Assembly (NCBI RefSeq): GCF_018446385.1 | Contig: NC_056001.1 | Coordinates: forward strand, 108,974,436-109,038,435 | DNA length: 64,000 bases | Source: Zingiber officinale | Lineage: Eukaryota > Streptophyta > Magnoliopsida > Zingiberales > Zingiberaceae | Reading direction: 5' to 3' | Shown: positions 1 through 10,581 of the stretch, one piece after another | How the letters are laid out: each line of letters opens with the position of its first letter | Numbering within the stretch: position 1 is the first letter of the stretch | Program-made: the position numbers and the translations under genes | Notes under the pieces: generated by a model | Database searches by the model: none | What the model saw: only the letters and a program-made list of their open reading frames with translations | Told to the model about the DNA's origin: nothing

Positions 1-44
1 TGCAGCTCTTTGATAGAGATCGGACGGGTTTAAGAGGAGTTTAC

Positions 45-931
45 CGTGGGTAAGGTGACCCCTTGATCGGCTTCTGCCCGTACTTGCGCCACGAGAATTC
101 GTCCGGCGGGATGTCCGCCGCCTTCGAGCTTATCGCCGGCACACGTATTGTCCTCTTCACTCGCAATTTCCTGCTTTAAAAGATACATAATTGAACTGGA
201 GATCGATGTGTAAGGATTTGCTTAGCCTCTGTTTGTTGAATTCTTTACCTTCGTTTGGAGCAGTGGCAGGGGTCGCCGGAGACGGCGTACTTTCCGTCGA
301 CTTGCCCGGAGTGAGAGTGTTCGTTACCGTGCTCAAGGCAAATCCGCTTGAGCGAAGACGAGGGCGGCGGCTTCCTGGTAGAAACAGAGGCGGTTGGAAG
401 AGGGAAGAGGAGGGAAGCGCTGTCGCGCTGGCCGCGGCCTTTGGAGACGCTGCCATCGCCTGTTACGGACGACACGAAGGAGGACGTCGCGGAAGACATC
501 GGCGTCGAGATGCTAAACCGCTCCTTCTCCCCGTACTGACCGAGCGGCGAGGCTTCCCCGCCGGCCTCCGACTCGGTGAAGTCGAGAGTCAATCCTCGGG
601 GAGGAAGCGCGTGCTGAGGTGTCTTGACGGGCCGGAGCGGCATGGGGGCCAGGGACAGCGTCTTCCCAGCCGCCTCTAGGATCGAAGACTTCCCGGCCGA
701 CGAAGGGCCGCGGCGGAAGCGGGCGTGGCCGGTGCGGTTGAGGATGGAGATGACTTTCTTGAACTTGGAAACGGCCGCATCGGTGATTCCCCGGCAGTCG
801 ACCTGCTGCTGCTGCTGCTGACCGGAGAGTTGCCGGATGAGGTTCTCCACGGAGCGCAGCCCCGCAGTGGCCGCCTCTTGGATTGCCATCTGGTCGTCCA
901 TCTTGGCGTATCCCATCAGACCAACGTCCAT
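45..931 (-). CDS. Group IId WRKY transcription factor, 5' part (exons 1 and 2)
   Basis: Exon 1 is 931-249 and exon 2 is 170-45. A 78-bp intron (248-171, GT..AG) separates them, and a second intron begins at 44 and leaves the window, so the 3' exon is absent. The N-terminus [14 protein letters not shown] is typical of subgroup IId. It is followed by a Q6 run, the calmodulin-binding C-motif ([21 protein letters not shown], about residues 54-75), the plant zinc-cluster motif CHCSKRR joined across the intron to [14 protein letters not shown], and the WRKYGQK core with PYPR at the second splice site. This is the usual R-type intron position in WRKY domains. The missing exon should hold the C-C-H-H zinc ligands. 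Family role: nuclear factor binding W-boxes (TTGACY), often in defence and senescence, with calcium/calmodulin input. The start at 931 was chosen because it begins the conserved IId N-terminus. Confidence 0.95.
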
Positions 932-989
932 GATTCGCCTTCCAAGCCAGCATCCAAGTGAAGAGATTAACGAAGGCGGGCAGGAGGAT

Positions 990-1056
990 TCTTTATAGCA
1001 CCTTCGAATCTACCCCGACGGAGGAGGAAGACGACCACCCGTTTAATTGGAGTCAA
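990..1056 (-). promoter_or_regulatory. Probable WRKY promoter: TATA-like box and W-box
   Basis: On the minus strand a TATA-like motif (CTATAAAGA, about 990-998) lies some 60 bp upstream of the start codon. A W-box core TTGACT (1051-1056 read on minus) is about 120 bp upstream. Further TTGAC cores occur at 1215-1220 and near 1565 on plus. Cross- or auto-regulation by WRKY factors is inference. Confidence 0.45.
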
Positions 1057-1131
1057 AGCCACTTTTTTCTCGTGATGGGATTTTATCCCTAATCGGAACG
1101 ACATTACTTTTCCCTGAACGGCTAGATCTCT

Positions 1132-2229
1132 TTATCCTACCCAAATACCCACTTGCTTACCGTGATCATGATTCGATGCTAAATGGCAAAAGTGGATAGA
1201 GAGCAGCTGTATCGTTGACCATGGATGGATTGGTGGTGAATTCGATTTATTATTAGATTTATTAATGCGGCAGAGCGCCAATATTAATTGGATTCGGTAG
1301 ACGTGACATCGCATGTTGTAGTGGGTGTTGGAGGAGGGAGGACTTTTGCGGGCAAAGTAAAGGCCGCCGCGAGTCAGTGACAGTGGGTGCGTTCTCACTT
1401 CTCAGTGGCCCACCCGTCAAGAGCCAAACGTGCCCAGGCCATACCAAATTTACCCAATTGAATACCAACTCAATGTGTGGAGGTTGATCCATAGGTAAAG
1501 GCTTGGGTGTAATTTATAGAGATAACGGACGAAAGCGCTGTATTGGGCAGTTGTCCGTGCTGTTGACTCTGTAGATCATTATGGGTCGTTGGATCAGAGA
1601 TGACTCAATCTTACCGTCGATCATTGAGATAAAATTTGAAAATTAAACTATTTATGTTCTGTTGCTGGAGTTTCAATACGTGTCTACATCATATCCGTCG
1701 GATCTGTCTACCTTGTGATTTGGAGATCACCGTCCGATTCGTGAGATGGAAATTTTCATTTACCCGATTCAATAATAATATCTCACTCTTAACAAAAGCT
1801 CCTCTTTGCATTCACTGCGATTCTCATGGATTCCTTCGAGAACCTCCTTCCTCTCTGCTCTTTGAATTGAACCAGCTTCCCACGACGAGCGTTCGAGGTT
1901 CCTCGTGATCGGCAATGTCGTACGTCGAGCAAACATTCTCGATCTCGGACGTCATGAACTCATGATGGAGAGGGCCTACATCTTCCACCTCCGTGGTTAA
2001 AGAATAAATTTGATCTCCTATATATTCGTGGAGTTAGAGAAAGAATTGAATACTGATAAAATTGGAGAGAATAGTCCGAGAGTCGAGGGGCATGTGTCAG
2101 TACCATCGCTAGTATGAGACTAAGAGAATTTTGATATGTCATATAAGGTATGTTTTGGTGGAGCCGCTAGTCCAATACTAGGGAGATTCTGGCCTATCAT
2201 AAGACATTTGTATAGAGACTAGAGGATTC
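1132..2229. other. Intergenic DNA, nothing recognised
   Basis: No gene-like reading frame, RNA gene or terminal repeat was recognised here. From about 2010 short fragments resemble decayed versions of the 51-bp repeat that starts near 2268. Confidence 0.5.
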
Positions 2230-2267
2230 AGATGCCCTATCTCAATCGGAAGAAGGTAACAAGCTTA

Positions 2268-2700
2268 ATCCCACAACTCTCGAATGTCGTAGGGCTGGGG
2301 AGAGAATAGCTAGTTTGATCTCATGACTCTCGAATGTTTATGGAATTCAAGAGAAAATAATAGGCTGATATCTCGATTCCTTTGTATATGTGGAATTTAA
2401 GAAAATAGCTTGATCCCTCGACTCCCGTATGTTTGTGGAGTCAGAGAGAGAATAATAAACTTGGCCTGAGTGTCAATGAAGTTTGAGAAAAAATAGTAGG
2501 CCTGATCCTGCGACTATTGAGTGTTTATAGAGTCAGAGAGAAAATAGTAAGCTCGATCCTATGACTATCAAGTGTCGGTGGAATTGGGGAGAGAAAAATA
2601 AACTCAATTTCATAACTATCAAGTGTTGGTAGAGTCAGAGAAAAAATAATAAGCTTGATCTCATACCTATCAAGTGTCGATGGAGATGGGAAAGTATAGT
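2268..2700. repeat. Degenerate 51-bp tandem repeat, about 8-9 units
   Basis: Each unit runs roughly as a 'cttgatcccatgactatcaa' block, then 'gtgtnggtggagtcagagag', then an 'aaaataata' spacer. The clearest units start near 2268, 2319, 2412, 2505, 2555, 2606 and 2657. Units differ by many substitutions and small indels, so the array is old. It stops about 0.5 kb before the Gypsy LTR at 3209. It is not similar to the 75-bp array near 21 kb. Confidence 0.7.
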
Positions 2701-3208
2701 CTAGTTAACTCTTAACATAAAAAGGGAGAGAAATTACCTCATTGCAAGACCATCAAAGTCTAGGCATGCAAATAGGAATATTACAAATAAATTATAAGCA
2801 AACCCCTCTAAGGCAACATGATTAAAGCTAAGTTTTGCCAAGGAGACACCATACAAGTCAGGAAAATTTGTATCTTCGAATTAACATTAGTTGTCATGTC
2901 AAGTTTCTCGAGGATAATGCAGGCGAGTGTAAGTCATGATCACATAGGAGATAAAACTATATTAGGTCTAGGTGTATGCAAGCAAATTGGGTATAGTCAG
3001 AAAGAATAGTATATTCGTGTCGCAGCGAATATACCCTTAGGAGGTAAATGACTTACACTCGACACGAATAACTATCACGTGATATAAGAGCATTTGAAAA
3101 AGTATAGGCCATAAGAGGTAAATGAAGCTATGAGACGTGGGAGACTTATCTTGCCTATGAAAACTACTTGAGATTATTTTTCGACAAGAAATAATTTTTG
3201 ACCAAAAA
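2701..3208. other. Flanking DNA upstream of Gypsy LTR, nothing recognised
   Basis: No coding or terminal-repeat features were recognised between the 51-bp array and the LTR that begins TGTGA at 3209. Confidence 0.5.
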
Positions 3209-4354
3209 TGTGAATATAACGAATGAGGTATAATAAAGTCAAGTATGCTAGCTAACGTTGAGATCAAAGTCTAAGAATGATCAACTTAAGCATCTGGGTT
3301 TCGAGCTAGCTCCTGAAGTCTAGTCGGAGTGACAAACCAAACCCTTAGAAGGAGTAGGGACGTGGTTCCCTATAGCCTGATCGAATGAAGCCGAACGAGC
3401 ACTTGCAATGACCACGAAGCCCAATATATGTAGCCAAGCATCCCAAATCTCTTGATGAGCACATGAGAAGTTTCTCTTGGCAGTATAGGTCAGATGGTTC
3501 TGATCGGACATTTAAGGGGCATAGCTCTCCATAACTAATCGGACGTGGCGCATAATAGATTCCTTGAGCCTTCAAATGACTAAGACCTATCGGGTACGTA
3601 GTTGAGTCGTCAAACATCTCTCTAAGTCTGCTAAAAGTCCTACCTCCCCATGAAGATCTCACGAACGCTCAACTTCCCAAAGACGATTGGATCTAGTGGT
3701 ACACCAGGCCTTATCGGACTCCAACAAGGTTGACTCCGCCAAAGGAACATCACTGGGGCCCCTTAAGGCCTCAAAACCCTTGGATGCCCATCTAGGTTCA
3801 AATTCCTCATTTATGGGCCCACAAGATTTTTCTTAAGCGACACGTGTTCACTACTTAATCCGTTTGGCCTATCAATCCATTATCTCATTTAATGTCACCC
3901 AAGAGTTTGTTAGAAAATCCATGAAATGTATCTTTGCAACCCATACTAGATACATTTCTACCATCCTTATGATGGGACTACAAGGTATCATTTAGCCATG
4001 GGGTAAGATAGATTACATTAGGGGTTACAATATCATGATGAGACACCTCATTATATGGGCTAAGGGCAAAGGTGCTCTCTTCTCCACGTGTAGGTAAGCC
4101 CTCCAATGTTTTCATTGTTCATCACCATTATTTTCATAATTATTTGGATTTAGCCTTGAACTAACTTGAGTATTGGAGTAACTGTGCCGGAGACTCATCC
4201 CTGGCTCATCTACTAATGTTTCCTTCTCCGCTTGTCTTCTATGGCGTGACACGCTAGCTCGAAACTTTGGACTCCCCCACTTCAAGGTCCCCTTGTGATT
4301 AGTGTGCATGCCACCTCACTAGTTGTACATCTTCACTGATTTCATACAGAAATA
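3209..4354 (+). mobile_element. 5' LTR of a Ty3/Gypsy (Tat-type) element
   Basis: About 1,146 bp that align along their length with 23216-24422 in the same orientation, differing by substitutions and a few indels (for example a missing 'ggagccccagcgg' near the start and a missing approximately 30-bp segment near 3870). It begins TGTGA and ends ..AATA, where the partner ends ..AACA, so the terminal dinucleotide is decayed. A primer-binding-like sequence follows directly, which makes this the 5' LTR. The shared 3' part contains 'cgaactaacttgag' and 'cgaaactttrgactccccca' blocks. Confidence 0.8.
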
Positions 4355-4372
4355 AATTTATCGCCATCTGTG
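4355..4372 (+). promoter_or_regulatory. Degenerate primer-binding site of the Gypsy element
   Basis: Directly after the LTR, 'tttatcgccatctgtg' resembles the 'TTGGCGCCATCTGTGGG' primer-binding site found after the 5' LTR in many plant Tat/Athila-like Gypsy elements, with at least two changes. The tRNA identity was not established. Confidence 0.55.
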
Positions 4373-4401
4373 AAAATTAAACCTTATTATGAAATGTGAA
4401 C

Positions 4402-6510
4402 ATGAAAGAAGCTAGAAGACTCATAATTGTCACCTTAACACAAGAGGATCTTGATCTACTAGTAGTCGCGAAGGCGCAAGTGTTGACACAACAACAATAG
4501 GAAACCGAATTTCCTTTGTCAAATGCCCTAGCATTATCTATAATCAGACCCCACACAACGGACCGAAGGGCAGGGCCAGATCAATTGATTAGCTTTCCCC
4601 CTACTTCGCAACCACCGATCAGCGCCCCACTCCATGGCAACCGACAAGTTTCCCCTTTGCCCCACCATCCCCGATCATGTATCATCGGGCCTTGTTTCAA
4701 ACGTCATTTGAAGATCCTATGCATCTCGAATGACCCCTGGGGACCCCAGGGATGTTCCTCCATAGATGCTCCCGCTCGGGATCCTAGAAAAGGAAAGACC
4801 CCTACCACTAGGGATTCCTCTGAACGGCCAGGTACATCTTTCACTATAGAAATGTTAGAGGATAAACTACTGTGCCATTTTCGGCCACTCGCTATAAAAG
4901 TGGGCGAATGAGGGTTTTCGTGGAGAAGAGGGTGCTGAGGAGAGGGTTTTCGCAAAGAAATGGTTTTCGTGGATGGCCTATTCACGAAGAGACTTTTTGA
5001 CAGAAGAGGGGTTTTCGCGAGGGTTGGGGGAAAGAAGTGTTATGTGGATGTCATCAAAACCAAAGCACACAAAGCCCTTAAGATCCAGCAAGTAGGGGTA
5101 AATGTGATACATGATACACCCCTAGCCCCACTTCAAGAGAAAAAAGAAGTACATATCTGCCTAAACTGATTGAATGCCATAACTTAGATAGCAGCTGACC
5201 TGTCCCCAGAACTCAAAAAGGAATTGGTCATATGTTTGACATGCAACAATGATATATTCTCTTGGACACCACAGGAAATCATGGGTACATCACCAACCGT
5301 GATGGAACATAAACTCCATTCATCCCGGATGCCCAACCAGTTACGTAAAAGAAAAGGGACTTTGGTGTCGATTAGAATAAGATTATCCGAATGGAAATCG
5401 ACAAGCTATTAGAAGCAAGTCACATTCAAGAGGTGCAATTCCTGGTTTAGCTAGCCAACGTGGTGCTAGTATCCAAAACCAAAAATAAAAGATTATTATC
5501 CTTTACCCCGCATTAATCAAATGGTGGATTCAACCTCCGAATGTGAGTTAATATGCATGCTAAATGTTTATCAAGGTTATCATCAGGTATTGTTTGACAG
5601 AGAAGATCAGGAAAATGTTAACTTCATCGTTGCCAATGAAACTTATTGTCATATTTTTATGTCGTTCAAACTAAAAAAATGCAAGGGACACCTATTAACA
5701 GCTCATGAACAAAGTCTTTCGAGATCAAATCAAAAGAAACATGGAGGTATATGTTAATGATATCTTGATTAAATCCTATCGATCAATAGATCTGGCGATA
5801 GATATTGATGAGACATGCAACATATTATGGAAGTATGGGCTCAAGTTGAACCCTAACAAATACTTATTTAGAGCTAAAAGTAGTCATTTCCTTGGCTATG
5901 TGGTGATCGAGTGAGGGATCGAGGCCAACCTAAACAAAGCACAAACACTTCGTAACATGGTTCCGCCGCACAATCTGAAGGAAACGACAGCTGACTGGAT
6001 GAATCACTACATTGTCCCGGGTAATCTCAAGATCATCCAATCGATGCCTCCTATGTTTCAAGATACTTCACTAAGTCATAAAATTTCAATGGGATGTAAA
6101 GTGTGACTGGGCTCTAGAGGAACTTAAAGGCTATTTATCACATCTGTCTATCCTTGCTAAGCCCGTGGTTGGAGAACCACTATGGGTATACTTGCCCACT
6201 ATGGATGGGGTTGTTGGATATATCCTAGTGAGACAAGAGAATAATGCGCAACAGTAGTAAACTTTTTAAGTCATTTATTAAAAGATACTGAATGTCACTA
6301 TACCGCTCTTGAGAAGTTAGCATTTGGGCTAGTTTTGGTAGCTCGAAGGCTATGACCTTATTTTCTCTCTCATCCCATCATCGCACTAACCAATAGCACT
6401 CTTGGCAAAGTGCTTATTAACCTAGAAGTATCAAGGCAATTAATCAAGTGGACCACCGAATTAATTAAATACAATATATAATATCAACCCCAGAAGGTCA
6501 TCAAGGCTCA
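4402..6510 (+). pseudogene. Decayed Gypsy gag-pol: gag N-terminus, reverse transcriptase, RNase H
   Basis: From ATG at 4402 a gag-like N-terminus (MKEARRLIIVTLTQEDL) runs into a stop. 4516-4911 keeps a proline-rich gag-like frame. Reverse transcriptase starts near 5170 with ELKKELV and IFSWTPQEIMG. The palm region at 5521-5914 includes LVDSTxxCELICMLxxYQGYHQV, a frameshift near 5690, then the catalytic motif as YVND (family: YVDD) and KLNPNKYLFRAKSSHFLGY. RNase H remnants (WVYLPTMDGVVGYILVRQE, HYTALEKLAFGLV, RQLIKWTTELIKYNI) follow to 6510. Many stops and shifts, plus the changed catalytic Asp, show it is dead. The frame is cut at 6511 by a Copia LTR. Most of the integrase core was not found; only its C-terminal end reappears near 20.6 kb. 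Confidence 0.85.
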
Positions 6511-7467
6511 TGTTACTGCCCCCAATGTAGTTTTGATGTGATCAACTAAGTGAGGTTAGGTCATGTTGATATTTAACCCCTATGTCTAAGTGTGTAGGAA
6601 TTTAGGAGCATAAGAAGTCGAGCGAAAGACACGACTAGCAAGAATGACGACACGGGAGAGAGTCAACGGGTTTGGTGCATCCGAGATACGAAGTGCTGTG
6701 GAAGAGTACACGAGCGGACGAGAAAGAGTCGTACGGAGTTCTCTGAGGGATGAGAAGCTGAAGCGAAAGTTTACTTGAGAAGGTCGGAAGTTGGGTTCGG
6801 GTAAGCCATATTCCAGATGGCCGAAATCACTAAAGCAAGTGAAACCGGAGTGAAAGATCCAAACCAATGCAAGCGAAACCAGAGCGGAAGGCCCGGACTG
6901 AAAATTCAACTGAGGGTTGACTTTTGTTTCGGAGCATCTGGACCTGGTCCAGGCATCCGGATTAGCTCGACGACCCCTGGGTGCCTCACCCAGGGGGAGC
7001 CTTATCTGCACGGTCCAAGCGCCCTGAACCCTTCTGGGCACCCAAACCAGGAATTTCATCCAAACACCAAGTGTCGCGAGCCGTTATGATAGGGATAAAA
7101 GTTTATCTCCCTCGAGGCACCTAGAACCCTTCTAAGCGCCTCGACCAGGACAATAAATACTTCCCTAGACTCAGAAGGTAGAACAACACTTGTAATTGAT
7201 TCCTTTTCAGTCTTGTTCTGTAATTGAGTGCTTCAACCACTGTAAGAGGCTTCTCCGCATGAAGGAGATCGTTTAGTGAGCTTTTCATCTTCCTTCGATT
7301 AACAACCTCCGTACTTGTAACCAAGTAAAATTTTTGAGCCTCTTCTTTCTTTGATTAGTTTTCTTTTGTACAAGTGTTTATATTGATATAGCTATAAAGT
7401 CAAGAAGGGTTTGTTTTTATTGTGCAGGCTATTCACCCCCCTCTAGTTGGTTTCCAAGGGACCAACA
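6511..7467 (+). mobile_element. Copia element A, 5' LTR
   Basis: 957 bp, from TGTTACTG to GGACCAACA, followed after two bases by a Copia primer-binding site. It matches 19513-20397 in reverse orientation: both share 'gtagttttgatgtgatcaac' near the start and 'tgtctaagtgtg(t/c)aggaa' about 60 bp on. It is inserted in the Gypsy RNase H/connector region. Confidence 0.85.
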
Positions 7468-7469
7468 AG

Positions 7470-7482
7470 TGGTATCAGAGTC
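7470..7482 (+). promoter_or_regulatory. Copia primer-binding site (initiator tRNA-Met)
   Basis: TGGTATCAGAG(T) lies two bases after the LTR. This is the common plant Ty1/Copia primer-binding site complementary to the 3' end of initiator tRNA-Met; the canonical C is T here. Confidence 0.85.
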
Positions 7483-7769
7483 CAACAGCTTCAGGAGGAC
7501 TAACCATCGAATAAAGCACAAGAGATGGCCGAACCAAGCATCAACCCACCAAAGTTCAAGGGAGAATTCGTGAACTGGAAGAAAAAGATAGGGGTATTCT
7601 ATAAGACAGATTTCGATTTACTTTTAATAATGAAATTTCTGTAACACCCTAGCCCGGGCGGGCCCCACCCGAACAGAACCGAGAATGCCACTAGACTTTC
7701 CCATCGGGTTGACGACTAACTCCACAGACCACCAGAGTTCCTTTCAGCGTGCTTTGTCCTCACTCGCAC

Positions 7770-7895
7770 GCACCTTGGAAAACTTCCCAGGAGGTCACCC
7801 ATCCTCAGATTTCTCCAAGCCAAACACGCTTAACTTTGGAGTTCTTAAGTTTGGGCTTCCGAAAAAGAAGGTGCACCTTAGTGATATGGATAGTA
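7770..7895 (-). repeat. 5S rRNA-like segment in Cassandra LTR (copy 1)
   Basis: On minus, 'gaactccaaagttaagcgtg' and 'gaggatgggtgacctcctgg' plus 'gaagtt' match the internal control region and 3' half of plant 5S rRNA; weaker 5'-half similarity extends to about 7895. It is an LTR component, not a ribosomal gene. Confidence 0.88.
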
Positions 7896-8225
7896 CCATC
7901 TAACCTTTTAAGTCATACTTAATCAGAATCTCAGAACCGGGGTATTACAATCACCCCCACTTAAGGACACAACGTCCTCGTTGTGTAACCACGAATCACA
8001 CTACAGACAAATCTCAAAATCTCCCTCGCTAGGTGGTGCCCTGGGTGCTCCTGTCATAGGCGCACTCACGGTCGCAAGGTCGCTCTGATACCATCTGTAA
8101 CACCCCAGCCCGGGTGGGCCCCACCCGAACAAAACCGGGAACACCACCAGACTTGCTCATCGGGTTGACGACTAGCTCCACAGACCACCAGAGTTCCTTT
8201 CAGCGTACTTTGTCCTTACTCGCAC

Positions 8226-8351
8226 GCACCCTGGAAAACTTCCCAAGAGGTCACCCATCCTCATATTTCTCTAAGCCAAGCACGCTTAACTTTGGAGTTC
8301 TAAAGTTTGGGCTTCCGAAAAGGAAGGTACACTTTGGTGATATGGATAGTA
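8226..8351 (-). repeat. 5S rRNA-like segment in Cassandra LTR (copy 2)
   Basis: The same 5S-like stretch in the second LTR ('ctccaaagttaagcgtgctt' and 'ggatgggtgacctcttggga' on minus). It differs from copy 1 by few substitutions. 'cgtgctt' here is closer to true 5S rRNA than 'cgtgttt' in copy 1. Confidence 0.88.
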
Positions 8352-9078
8352 CCATCTAACCTTTTAAATCATACTTAACCAGAATCTCAGAACCGGGGTA
8401 TTACAATTTTGTTTTGTATCACTTGAGGGTAAAGAAGAATACCAATAGATGAAGAAAGAGCAAGCCGACTTTGTGGTAAACGGCAAAGCAGAATTTCATT
8501 TGCTGAGCGTCTTACCACCATAAAAAGTCAACCGGATCGGAGTCTACGAGTCTACCAAGGAGCTCTAGGAGAAATTCCTGGAACTATTTGAAGGAACCTC
8601 TAAGGCAAAAGTCGCGAGACAGGATCTGCTCAGGAACCAAATCAACAACATCAAATTAGAAGAAGGAGAAATCGTTGCACACCTTCACTCAATAATAAAG
8701 GAATTCATCACCGAACTCTCGAATCTCAGAAAAAAGGTAAGCAACAGAAATTCGCTAAGGTACGCGCTTAACACATTTCCTAGGACTATTGAATGAGCAT
8801 CATTAGTAGATGCTTATTATATATCTAAAGATCTAGAATTAAGTACTTTAGAAGAATTATTTTCAACATTTAAAATCCATGAAATAAGATGTGCGAATCT
8901 GAAGAATGAGCCAAAGTACAACATTTCCTTAAAGATAAAACAGACAAACGAGATTCTGAATCTTCTCTCGATGACGACGAAATGGTAATCATGGTAAGAA
9001 AATTTTAAAAATTATTTAAAATTAATAAATTTTATCAAGTGCAGGGTAATAAAAGGAAAAAGAAAGATAAAATGCTAC

Positions 9079-10581
9079 TGTTGGGTCACTTCGGGAGCTA
9101 GAGGGGGTGAATAGCTCATCTCGCTCGCTAGCTCGCTTCGTCGATATTGATTTTGCAGTGGATAAACTTAAATCAAGCTCTCAATGCTAACAAGTAGGAT
9201 TTACTTGGTATTCATTTCAAGATGAGGTGACTAATCCAAGGATCCATGGCGAACACACTCTCCACTATGAAAATAACTCATTCTCAGAACAACCGGAGAT
9301 AGAGAAACCTCTACAACTCAAGAACAAGAAAATACAACTCAAAATAAGGAAAGAAAATGTAAATACAAATTGAAAATGACTTGACACTTTGAACCTTGAA
9401 TCCTTGAGCTTTTCTTACTTTGAATGCCTCTTGAAGATGAGAAATGCAGTAGCACTTTTCCTCCCAAAACTTCCAGAATTGGCGAAGAAGATGGAGAAGA
9501 GAGAGCTGGCATTTGAACTCATCGTCGTCTTTATATCTGTGCTTTTAGGGCTCTGAATCGATTGGGTCTGCTCCTAATCGATTGCCACATCAGATCCCAA
9601 TGATCCCAACCGTCCAAACCTCATAACTTGCATAACGGTCATATCCCAATTGATTGACTAATCGATTGGGGAGGCTTGAATCGATCGACCGATCAATTCA
9701 GAGCGCCTCTGTGCTCTCACTGTGCTTCGCAGAAATCTTCTCTCAATCAATTGGGAAACTCACTGTTCATCACAAAGAAACGCTCTTAATTGATCACCTG
9801 ATCGATTGGCAGCTTCAATCAATCACCCAATCAATTCAAAACCTCATTGTTCGCTCCCAAACTCTCCCAATTGATTAGGGAAGATCTTGATCGATTACCT
9901 AATCGATCAAGACATTTTGCATCATTTCTTCATCAACCAATCGATTGGCAAGTAGCAAAATGTGTAGAGCTCGAAACGAGCTTCATTTCACATCCGAGAT
10001 CACCTCATTCCGATATCCGAGTCAAAAGTTATGGCTTTCGGAAGTTTGCTACATCTGAACTTCCTAGTTCTATACCAACTCCCTATTAGACTTACGACTG
10101 CCAAGTATTCGGTCAACCTTTGACTTATCTAGACTTTCTCGTTGTGCGGTCCTCCTTGACCCACTTAGATTTTTCTCATGCATGATTTTACTCACCTGGC
10201 TTTACTCACCAGGATTTTCCCAACTGCCTAACTTCACTCACTAGAACTTTCCAACTGCCTGGCTTCACTTACCAGGAGTTTTCCTCTGCCCAACTCCACT
10301 TACTGGGTCTTTCACCTAGCTTCACTCACTAGGATTTTTCATCTGCCTAACTTCACTCACTAAGTCTTTCACCCGGCTTCACTCACCAGGACTTTCAACA
10401 CCAAGTGTCAGGTCAACACTGACCCACTTGAATTTCCTTCTACTAACCTTCTCGTTGGACTTATCCTTGCCTAACCTCCAGTTAGGACTTTTCCAGTCAA
10501 GTATCCCATCAACCTTCATCTACTTGACTCTTCTTCTTGTCAACCTGGTCAAACATTGACCAGTGGGAAATTATTCTAACA
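9079..10581 (-). mobile_element. Copia element C, 3' LTR (1.5 kb)
   Basis: On minus it begins TGTTAGAATAATTTCC at 10581, just after a polypurine tract (TTTGGGGAGAT), and ends GTGACCCAACA at 9079. The end in plus coordinates (9079 onward) aligns with 14675-15172. The LTR carries two internal repeat zones: a cluster of AATCGATT-type palindromes at about 9545-9950 and about 40-bp units 'ggcttcactcaccaggactt' at about 10190-10400. It interrupts the gag of element A. Confidence 0.82.

Larger units (their letters stand above)
7640..8405 (-). mobile_element. Cassandra-type TRIM (complete, 5S rRNA-derived LTRs)
   Basis: Two direct 310-bp LTRs (7640-7949 and 8096-8405) enclose 146 bp of internal DNA with no coding capacity. 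Read on minus, each LTR starts TGTAATACCCCGG and ends GTGTTACA. A primer-binding site TGGTATCAGAGCG sits two bases inside the 8096-8405 LTR, and a polypurine-like 'agtgggggtga' sits just before the 7640-7949 LTR, so the element runs on minus. Flanking 5-mers are ATTTC and ATTTT, a near-perfect target duplication. Each LTR holds a long stretch of plant 5S rRNA. This combination is diagnostic of Cassandra, a non-autonomous retrotransposon mobilised by other elements' proteins. It interrupts the gag of element A. Confidence 0.93.
7525..9078 (+). pseudogene. Copia element A gag, split by a Cassandra TRIM
   Basis: ATG at 7525 opens MAEPSINPPKFKGEFVNWK, a Copia gag start of the UBN2/retrotransposon-gag type. 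The frame is split at 7640-8405 by the TRIM, then resumes at 8406 with matches to the same protein: MKKEQADFVV, KAEFHLLSVLPP, KFLELFEGTSKAK, FPRTIE, VDAYYISKDLELSTLEELFST. The paralogous gag on minus near 19 kb has the same blocks. There are several in-frame stops (near 8446, 8521, 8567 and 8798). It ends at 9078, where the LTR of element C begins. It is not functional. Confidence 0.85.

Noticed and set aside
191-961. Plus-strand ORFs over the WRKY exon
   Set aside because: They are antisense shadows; the minus frame carries the IId motifs and splices correctly to the WRKY core.
7770-8351. 5S rRNA genes on minus
   Set aside because: The 5S-like stretches are diverged and lie inside identical LTRs with primer-binding site and polypurine tract, so they are part of Cassandra.
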